Part shown: positions 57,317-64,000 of the stretch, piece after piece
Layout: every line of letters begins with the position of its first letter
Position numbering within the stretch: position 1 is the stretch's first letter
DNA from: Photobacterium sp. SKA34
GTDB taxonomy: Bacteria; Pseudomonadota; Gammaproteobacteria; Enterobacterales; Vibrionaceae
DNA length: 64,000 nt
Direction of reading: 5' to 3'
Assembly (NCBI RefSeq): GCF_000153325.1
Contig: NZ_CH724143.1
Span: 464,396 to 528,395 of the forward strand
Made by a program: the position numbers and the translations under genes
The notes under the pieces: generated by a model
What the model was told of the DNA's origin: nothing
Seen by the model: the letters and a program-made list of their open reading frames with translations, nothing else
Databases searched by the model: none

Positions 57317-58588
57317 TTAACTTACTTGTTTTTTAAATAGCTCTCTAAATACTGGGAAAATATCATCTACAGTCCGTATGTTTTGCATCGCAAAGTTATC
57401 ATGGCTGTTATGTAGCGCTTCATACTCACGCCATAATGTCTGATGTGCTCGTCGTGTGATTTCTATGTATGAGTAATAACGTGAAAATGGCAATATATGC
57501 TTATCTAATAGCTCTCGACAACCGGGTGAGTCATCAGCCCAGTTATCGCCATCAGAAGCCTGAGCCGCATAAATATTCCATTCTTCAGGACGATATCTGT
57601 CTTTTACAATATCGTTCATCATACGTAGTGCGCTTGAAACAATAGTGCCACCAGTTTCCTGGGAATAGAAAAATTCGTGTTCATCTACTTCTTTTGCTTG
57701 GGTATGGTGGCGTATAAAAACAACATCTACATTTTTATAGGTACGGTTTAAAAAGAGATAAAGCAAAATATAAAAACGTTTAGCAATATCTTTTGTGGCT
57801 TGATCCATCGAGCCTGATACATCCATCAAACAAAACATTACCGCTTGGCTTGATGGTTGTGGTCGGCGTTCATAATTTTTATAGCGAAGATCAAAGGTAT
57901 CAATAAATGGTGTTCTATTTATTTTTTGTTTCAATGACTCAATTTCTCGCTTTATCCTTTCTTCTTCAAAAGGTTGAGCAGGTTCGGTGTTAAATAATAA
58001 AGTGAGCGCTTGCTCTAAATCACGCAGTTTTCTTCTTTTTCCTGCGGTCATTGCGGTACGTCTCGCTAATGAATTTTGTAAGGTTTTCACAATGGCAATA
58101 TTTGCGGGAACACCTTGTGATTTATAGCCTGAACGGAAGGTTTTCCACTCGACTATTTTGTTCATTTGTTTTTTTTGTAAATTGGGTAATTCAAGATCTT
58201 CAAATAAAAGATCAAGATATTCATCTTTAGATATTTGGAAAACAAATTCATCATTGCCTTCGCCATCAGGACTTGCATCTCCTTTACCAGCCCCACCTTG
58301 ACCAGCCCCACCAGGCGGTCGCTCGATACGATCGCCTGGTGTGAATTGGTCGTTGCCAGGGTGGACAACATCACGTTGTCCACCTTTACCTTGATGAAAG
58401 CTAGGTTCTCGGATGTCACGTGATGGGATAGTGATATCTTCACCACTATCAACATCCGTGATCGAGCGTTTATTTACCGCATCAGCAATAGACTCTTTAA
58501 TTTGCTGCTTATGGCGGCGTAAAAAGCGCTGGCGATTCACCGTACTTTTATTTTTACCATTGAGCCTGCGGTCGATAAAATATGCCAT
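57317..58588 (-). CDS. yeaH: YeaH, DUF444 protein with von Willebrand-like domain
   Basis: A 423-residue DUF444 protein. An arginine-rich start ([15 protein letters not shown]), a Gly-rich linker (about 90-112), and a C-terminal VWA-like fold with a metal site D256-x-S258-x-S260 ([12 protein letters not shown]). It is the constant partner of the kinase YeaG; in E. coli both help survive nitrogen starvation. Its start is 30 bases after the yeaG stop, so the two are co-expressed. The VWA metal site suggests it docks a partner protein. Confidence 0.93.
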   Translation of the reverse strand: MAYFIDRRLNGKNKSTVNRQRFLRRHKQQIKESIADAVNKRSITDVDSGEDITIPSRDIREPSFHQGKGGQRDVVHPGNDQFTPGDRIERPPGGAGQGGAGKGDASPDGEGNDEFVFQISKDEYLDLLFEDLELPNLQKKQMNKIVEWKTFRSGYKSQGVPANIAIVKTLQNSLARRTAMTAGKRRKLRDLEQALTLLFNTEPAQPFEEERIKREIESLKQKINRTPFIDTFDLRYKNYERRPQPSSQAVMFCLMDVSGSMDQATKDIAKRFYILLYLFLNRTYKNVDVVFIRHHTQAKEVDEHEFFYSQETGGTIVSSALRMMNDIVKDRYRPEEWNIYAAQASDGDNWADDSPGCRELLDKHILPFSRYYSYIEITRRAHQTLWREYEALHNSHDNFAMQNIRTVDDIFPVFRELFKKQVS

Positions 58589-58617
58589 AGCTCCCCCTTA
58601 TCTCATTTGCAGCTGGT

Positions 58618-60552
58618 TTACGACGATTTACGTACGCGTAAATACCATTCAGACAATAAACGTACTTGCTTGCGGGTATAGCCTTTTTCCATCATACGAG
58701 CGACGAAATCATCATGTTTCTTTTGCTCATCTGTTGATGTTTTAGCATTAAATGAAATAACAGGAAGTAGCTCTTCAGTATTAGAGAACATCTTCTTCTC
58801 TATTACTGTTCTAAGTTTTTCATAGCTGGTCCAGTTAGGGTTTTTGCCTGCATTATTTGCTCTAGCACGTAAAACGAAGTTAACAATTTCATTTCGGAAA
58901 TCTTTAGGGTTACTGATCCCCGCCGGTTTCTCTATTTTCTCTAATTCGTTATTGAGTGCTTCGCGATTGAAGAGTTGTCCAGTTTCAGGATCACGGTACT
59001 CTTGGTCTTGAATCCAGAAGTCGGCATAACTGACATAGCGGTCAAAAATGTTTTGACCATATTCGGAGTAAGATTCGAGATAAGCAGTTTGAATCTCTTT
59101 ACCAATGAACTCGACATACTTAGGTGTAAGGAAGCCTTTTAAATGTTCAAGGTATTTTTCTGCAATATCTTGTGGGAATTGTTCACGTTCAATTTGTTGC
59201 TCAAGTACGTAGAACAAGTGAACAGGGTTTGCAGCAACTTCTGAATGATCGAAGTTAAATACCCGTGACAAAATCTTAAAAGCGAAACGAGTTGATAGCC
59301 CATTCATACCTTCATCGACACCTGCGTAGTCGCGATATTCTTGGTACGATTTTGCTTTTGGATCGGTATCTTTTAGAGTTTCACCATCATAGACTCGCAT
59401 TTTTGAGTATACACTTGAGTTTTCAGGCTCTTTCAAGCGAGAAAGAACGGTGAATCGAGCAAGAATCTCAAGCGTACTTGGTGAGCAAGGTGCGGCTGAT
59501 AGCTCACTGCTTTCAATTAGTTTTTGATAGATTTTTATTTCTTCAGAAACCCGTAAACAATAAGGGACTTTTACGATATAAACACGATCTAGGAAAGCCT
59601 CATTCGTTTTGTTATTTCTAAAGGTTTGCCACTCTGATTCATTAGAGTGGGCAAGGATCATTCCATCGAAAGGTAATGCGGATAGCCCTTCAGTACCGTT
59701 GTAGTTACCCTCTTGCGTTGCGGTAAGAAGTGGGTGAAGTACTTTTAACGGCGCCTTAAACATCTCAACAAACTCCATTAAGCCTTGGTTAGCTTTACAT
59801 AGAGCGCCTGAATAACTATAAGCATCAGGATCGTCTTGAGAAAAATGTTCAAGTTGACGTATATCTACCTTACCAACTAATGATGAAATATCTTGGTTAT
59901 TTTCATCACCCGGCTCAGTTTTTGCGATACCCACTTGATCAAGAATAGAAGGACGAACTTTCACAACTTTAAATTGTGTAATATCGCCCCCAAATTCATG
60001 GAGTCGTTTTGCCGCCCAAGGCGACATGATGGTATTTAAGTATCGTGACGGAATATTGTATTCATTGGCAAGAAGATCACCATCTTCTGATTTATCAAAT
60101 AAACTGAAAGGGTGATCATTAACAGGACTGCGTTCCCCATTTGCAGTCAGAATATAAATAGGCACTTTCTGCATTAAACTTTTTAATTTTTCTGCTAGCG
60201 ATGACTTACCACCGCCGACAGGGCCCAATAAATAAAGAATTTGCTTACGCTCTTCAAGCCCTTGGGCTGCATGTTTTAGGTAAGACACGATTTGTTCTAT
60301 TGCATCTTCCATACCATAGAAGTCTTCAAACGTTTTATAACGAGAGATGACACGGTTAGAGAAGAGACGGCTAAGATATGGGTCTTGTGCGGTATCAATC
60401 ATTTCTGGTTCGCCAATCGCCATTAATAGACGCTCTGCGGCGTTAACGTAGGCGCTGCGATCGTTACGACAAATATCAAGGAACTCTTGTAATGAAAGTT
60501 CTTCATCCTTGGATTCTTCATAGCGATGACGATAGTGGTCAAAAATACTCAT
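58618..60552 (-). CDS. yeaG: YeaG, PrkA-type serine protein kinase
   Basis: The frame opens at 60582, but the ATG at 60552 has AGGGGG upstream and gives MSIFDHYRHRYEESKDEE, the family start; 644 residues as in E. coli. The AAA-like P-loop GPVGGGKS is at 110-117, and the PrkA kinase-like C-terminal region ends YLRVRKSS. Long stretches (YNGTEGLSALPF, RDYAGVDEGMNGLSTRFAFK) are nearly invariant. E. coli YeaG has kinase activity and affects sigma S under nitrogen stress. It is the first gene of the yeaG-yeaH-spoVR unit. Confidence 0.95.
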   Translation of the reverse strand: MSIFDHYRHRYEESKDEELSLQEFLDICRNDRSAYVNAAERLLMAIGEPEMIDTAQDPYLSRLFSNRVISRYKTFEDFYGMEDAIEQIVSYLKHAAQGLEERKQILYLLGPVGGGKSSLAEKLKSLMQKVPIYILTANGERSPVNDHPFSLFDKSEDGDLLANEYNIPSRYLNTIMSPWAAKRLHEFGGDITQFKVVKVRPSILDQVGIAKTEPGDENNQDISSLVGKVDIRQLEHFSQDDPDAYSYSGALCKANQGLMEFVEMFKAPLKVLHPLLTATQEGNYNGTEGLSALPFDGMILAHSNESEWQTFRNNKTNEAFLDRVYIVKVPYCLRVSEEIKIYQKLIESSELSAAPCSPSTLEILARFTVLSRLKEPENSSVYSKMRVYDGETLKDTDPKAKSYQEYRDYAGVDEGMNGLSTRFAFKILSRVFNFDHSEVAANPVHLFYVLEQQIEREQFPQDIAEKYLEHLKGFLTPKYVEFIGKEIQTAYLESYSEYGQNIFDRYVSYADFWIQDQEYRDPETGQLFNREALNNELEKIEKPAGISNPKDFRNEIVNFVLRARANNAGKNPNWTSYEKLRTVIEKKMFSNTEELLPVISFNAKTSTDEQKKHDDFVARMMEKGYTRKQVRLLSEWYLRVRKSS

Positions 60553-61078
60553 GGTATGCCCCCTGAATCGTTCTTTGATCATTTAGACAGGACGAAAATC
60601 AACCTCTTTTGCATCCCTTACTCTAAGCCTAGTCCGAACTAATCAATTTGCTGTACTGAGTTAATGATTTTTAAATAAAAATACCTTGTGATAACGGTTT
60701 TAAACTGGATGTTTTTCAACCGTATATTTTTACTATCCTCTTATGGGATGGGTTCTGCAAGCGCTTTTGACGCTAAAACATTTTTGTTTTTTGTTGAGGA
60801 TATGCAAATCCACTGTTAATTATAGTAATTAATGAAGAATCTTGTTTTTATAGGCTATGTTGAAGTAAAAGACCGTAAAAGTTTTTTGTGTTGAATTATT
60901 ATTTTGATTAATTGTCTTTGTTTGGTTTTATTGGTTTTTTTTTGAAATTTTGATAGAGAAGGATAATTATTGAGAATTTTTTTGTGTATTTGAACCTAAG
61001 ATATTTTTTTTCCACGAAACAGCTTTCTCTGACATAAGCTGAAAAGAAGTCCTAAAAATTGTATAGGTAGGTGGTTTT
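60553..61078. other. A+T-rich divergent gap yeaG / glyoxalase-like gene
   Basis: A 526-base gap. From about 60830 to 60980 it is again rich in T and G with T-runs up to nine. I looked for a sigma 54 promoter (TGGCA...TTGC) for yeaG and found no convincing match. No gene, RNA or repeat is evident. Confidence 0.5.
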
Positions 61079-61459
61079 ATGACAATTTCACGTGTCGATA
61101 CTGTTTCTATTCCTGTTTCGGATCAAAATCAGGCTTTGAAGTTTTATCGAGATGCACTTGGTTTTGAATTGATCCGAGATCATTGTTCGAATAATCAAAA
61201 ACGATGGCTGCAATTAGCGCCAAGAGGTGCAGAAACGACAATCAGTTTAGTGACGCCATTTGGTGGAATGAAAGCAGGTACGGTGCAAGGGTTAGTGGTA
61301 CAAACGGATGATATACAGCTAACGCATAAAGAGCTCAAGCAACGTGGTGTATTATTATCAAGTATTGTTAATTTAGTAGGTGGCAAGTTTGCTACGTTTA
61401 ATGATCCCGATGGAAATGGCTGGGTATTGATTGAAGCTTCTGCAAAAATGTATGCTTGA
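61079..61459 (+). CDS. VOC (glyoxalase/dioxygenase fold) protein
   Basis: A 126-residue single-domain VOC protein: VDTVSIPVSDQNQALKFYRDALGFEL at the start of the first beta-alpha-beta unit and GGKFATFNDPDGNGWVLIEAS in the last. The last metal-ligand glutamate is present (LIEAS), but the usual first His before PVSD is replaced by Ser, so metal binding is uncertain. Substrate unknown. The ribosome binding site is GGTAGGTGG. A dyad terminator overlaps the stop. Confidence 0.82.
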   Translation: MTISRVDTVSIPVSDQNQALKFYRDALGFELIRDHCSNNQKRWLQLAPRGAETTISLVTPFGGMKAGTVQGLVVQTDDIQLTHKELKQRGVLLSSIVNLVGGKFATFNDPDGNGWVLIEASAKMYA

Positions 61460-61487
61460 ACCACGAGCAATAATATTGCTCGTGGTT
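61459..61487. terminator. Bidirectional terminator between VOC gene and yeaD
   Basis: AACCACGAGCAATA and TATTGCTCGTGGTT are perfect 14-base arms with one base between, at the junction of two convergent genes (the stem beginning at the VOC stop). Confidence 0.75.
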
Positions 61488-61496
61488 CGTTTCTAA

Positions 61497-62375
61497 TTAA
61501 CGGCTAGAAATCGTTGTCGCTAAAGTATGAGACTGTCCTGGCGCTAGTTCAATATTTGGCTGGTGGATTGTTGACTCTACGCATACCATGGTTTCAAAAC
61601 TATTATCAGCCATATCACTCATACTAATAGATAGCGCTTGCCAAGGGTTCCAAATTACAGCGGCATTGTGACCTTCGTTAGTGACCAAAATTTCACGATT
61701 ATTGTTTTTATCATTAATAGTGATAGTGGATTCTGGCTGAGTATATACACGATCAGTTTCGCTGGTGAAGGTCAGTGTAGTACCACCTTCACACGCTCTA
61801 CCTTGTTGTGTACTATCAAGGTAGTTTGGTCCCATTCCTGTAATATCAATATTGTTAATATTGGCAATATCGAGGTAAGTATGCAATGCGCCGCTGTACG
61901 ACCATGGTTGATTGTCGGTATTCGTTGATGTCAGGCTTACTTTGAGATCTTGACCGACTTCAAATGTTAGGACGTTTTTAAACTTATGCGGCCAAATAGC
62001 GTAAGTTTCTTCATTATCTTCCAGTGCTAGACTGACAATAACGACATTTTCGTTTTCACGGTGTTCCAATAATGACCACTGTGATGTGCGGGCAAAACCA
62101 TGAGAGGGAGTGCCAGCTTGGCCAAACCAAGGCCAACAAATTGGAATACCGCCACGCACCGCTTTTGACTGATCAAAAATGGCTTTTTCACTTAACCAAA
62201 TAATGTCTTTCTCACCTTGTGGTTTGAACCATAATAGGTGGCCACCATGCAGTGAAATTCCGGCTTCAGCAAGAGGGTGGATCACTCGAATGATATTAAT
62301 CCCTTGATATTCACAAGCAGTGACGTTGTCGGATAAAGCGTTAACAGTAGAAAGTTGACGTAGATTCATCTTCAT
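61497..62375 (-). CDS. yeaD: Glucose-6-phosphate 1-epimerase YeaD
   Basis: A 292-residue aldose-epimerase fold protein. GISLHGGHLLWFKP, RGGIPICWPWFG, SHGFARTSQW (active His) and SYSGALHTYLDI are signatures of the YeaD-type hexose-6-phosphate mutarotases; the C-terminal glutamate in VCVEST is the likely base. It interconverts alpha and beta glucose 6-phosphate. It lies downstream of gapA as in E. coli (gapA-yeaD), but with a terminator between, so partial read-through or a separate promoter is likely. Confidence 0.92.
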   Translation of the reverse strand: MKMNLRQLSTVNALSDNVTACEYQGINIIRVIHPLAEAGISLHGGHLLWFKPQGEKDIIWLSEKAIFDQSKAVRGGIPICWPWFGQAGTPSHGFARTSQWSLLEHRENENVVIVSLALEDNEETYAIWPHKFKNVLTFEVGQDLKVSLTSTNTDNQPWSYSGALHTYLDIANINNIDITGMGPNYLDSTQQGRACEGGTTLTFTSETDRVYTQPESTITINDKNNNREILVTNEGHNAAVIWNPWQALSISMSDMADNSFETMVCVESTIHQPNIELAPGQSHTLATTISSR

Positions 62376-62536
62376 TCCTTAAAAGTTAAAAGCAGGAAGT
62401 GCTCATTTGTTTAGCGCTTATTAGAGCATTAAGCAATAAACAAAAAAGTACTTATTTTTCGCTTTAAAATATCAAAAAATATGAAAACTAATTTGTGAAG
62501 AGTTCTGATTGTTTTTTTATCATTTATACTAGATAC

Positions 62537-62568
62537 AAAAAAGGCGCCGCAAAATGCGCCGCCTTTTT
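62537..62568 (-). terminator. Intrinsic terminator after gapA
   Basis: AAAAAGGCG/CGCCTTTTT outer stem, one C-C mismatch, CGCA/TGCG inner stem, 3-base loop; T-run on the minus side. Confidence 0.88.
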
Positions 62569-62579
62569 AATTGCTTACA

Positions 62580-63907
<1,328 letters not shown>

Positions 63908-64000
63908 ATGAAAAATAAATCTGATGCTTATTGGCAAGAGAAATTATCAGAAATGGCTTATCAAGTTTGCCGACAACAAGCGACTGAGCCACCCTATAGC
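63908..64000 (+). CDS. msrB: Methionine-R-sulfoxide reductase MsrB, N-terminal part
   Basis: The first 31 codons of a gene cut by the window end. DAYWQEKLSEMAYQVCRQQ then ATEPPYS matches the MsrB N terminus (QY..TR..GTEPPF-S), and msrB (yeaA) is the divergent neighbour of gapA in E. coli. MsrB reduces methionine-R-sulfoxide in oxidised proteins. The catalytic cysteine and zinc cysteines lie beyond the window. AAAGGA stands 8-13 bases before the ATG. Confidence 0.85.
   Translation, partial: MKNKSDAYWQEKLSEMAYQVCRQQATEPPYS

Noticed and set aside
60553-60800. Sigma 54 promoter for yeaG
   Set aside because: TGCAAGCGCTTTTGAC looked partly similar on the reverse strand, but the GG/GC elements do not align at the required spacing.

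Overview
The window looks like chromosomal DNA of a gamma-proteobacterium of the Vibrionaceae, most probably a Photobacterium or close relative. Support comes from a long acidic FimV/HubP polar protein, a FadR with the extra segment known from Vibrio FadR, a ToxR-like membrane regulator, a periplasmic ComEA, a rhombosortase, and blocks of gene order shared with Vibrio and E. coli (tig-clpP-clpX-lon-hupB-ppiD, cvpA-purF, menFDHCE, msrB-gapA-yeaD). The base composition is moderately A+T-rich. Genus is an inference. I see no transposase, integrase, phage gene, CRISPR array or rRNA; there is one tRNA gene.

Layout. 1-11.2 kb (+): end of asd, hubP/fimV, truA, accD, folC, dedD, cvpA, purF; a PurR-type operator precedes cvpA. 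11.2-15.4 kb: a decayed YIP1-family gene, a LysR regulator, an RssB-type response regulator and a POT peptide transporter. 15.8-18.4 kb: rfaH, galU and, on the minus strand, folD with a second PurR-type site. 18.6-28.4 kb: tRNA-Arg(TCT), then the protein quality-control block tig, clpP, clpX, lon, hupB, ppiD, with comEA at the end; lon has a heat-shock-type promoter. 28.4-33 kb: rhombosortase, tapT, dgt, yfbR, alaA. 33.3-39.7 kb: the menaquinone genes menF-menD-menH-menC-menE, without menB. 39.8-42.3 kb: a transporter-acyltransferase fusion behind a TetR gene with its own dyad operator candidate. 42.4-49.7 kb: small housekeeping and unknown genes (TM2, Tim44-like, TIGR02647, YkgJ, YcgN, YpfJ, DusC, a YbjT-like protein, a SEC-C protein, a Nudix enzyme). 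49.7-53.4 kb: dsbB, nhaB, fadR. 53.5-55.6 kb: a markedly A+T-rich accessory locus encoding a ToxR-like regulator, an overlapping small membrane partner and an outer-membrane barrel protein. 55.7-64 kb: spoVR-yeaH-yeaG stress operon, a glyoxalase-fold gene, yeaD, gapA and the start of msrB.

How the genes work together. PurR-type sites at cvpA-purF and at folD would link purine synthesis to supply of one-carbon folate, and folC serves the same cofactor pool. ClpXP, Lon, trigger factor, PpiD and RssB form a proteostasis group; RssB is the adaptor that in E. coli hands sigma S to ClpXP. The men genes turn chorismate towards menaquinone, but the MenB step must be encoded elsewhere. The most interesting accessory unit is the ToxR/ToxS-like (or VtrA/VtrC-like) pair with its neighbouring outer-membrane protein, which resembles a one-step membrane sensor with a possible target gene beside it. 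Many starts were revised from the longest reading frame using ribosome binding sites and known family N termini; these are explained under each gene.
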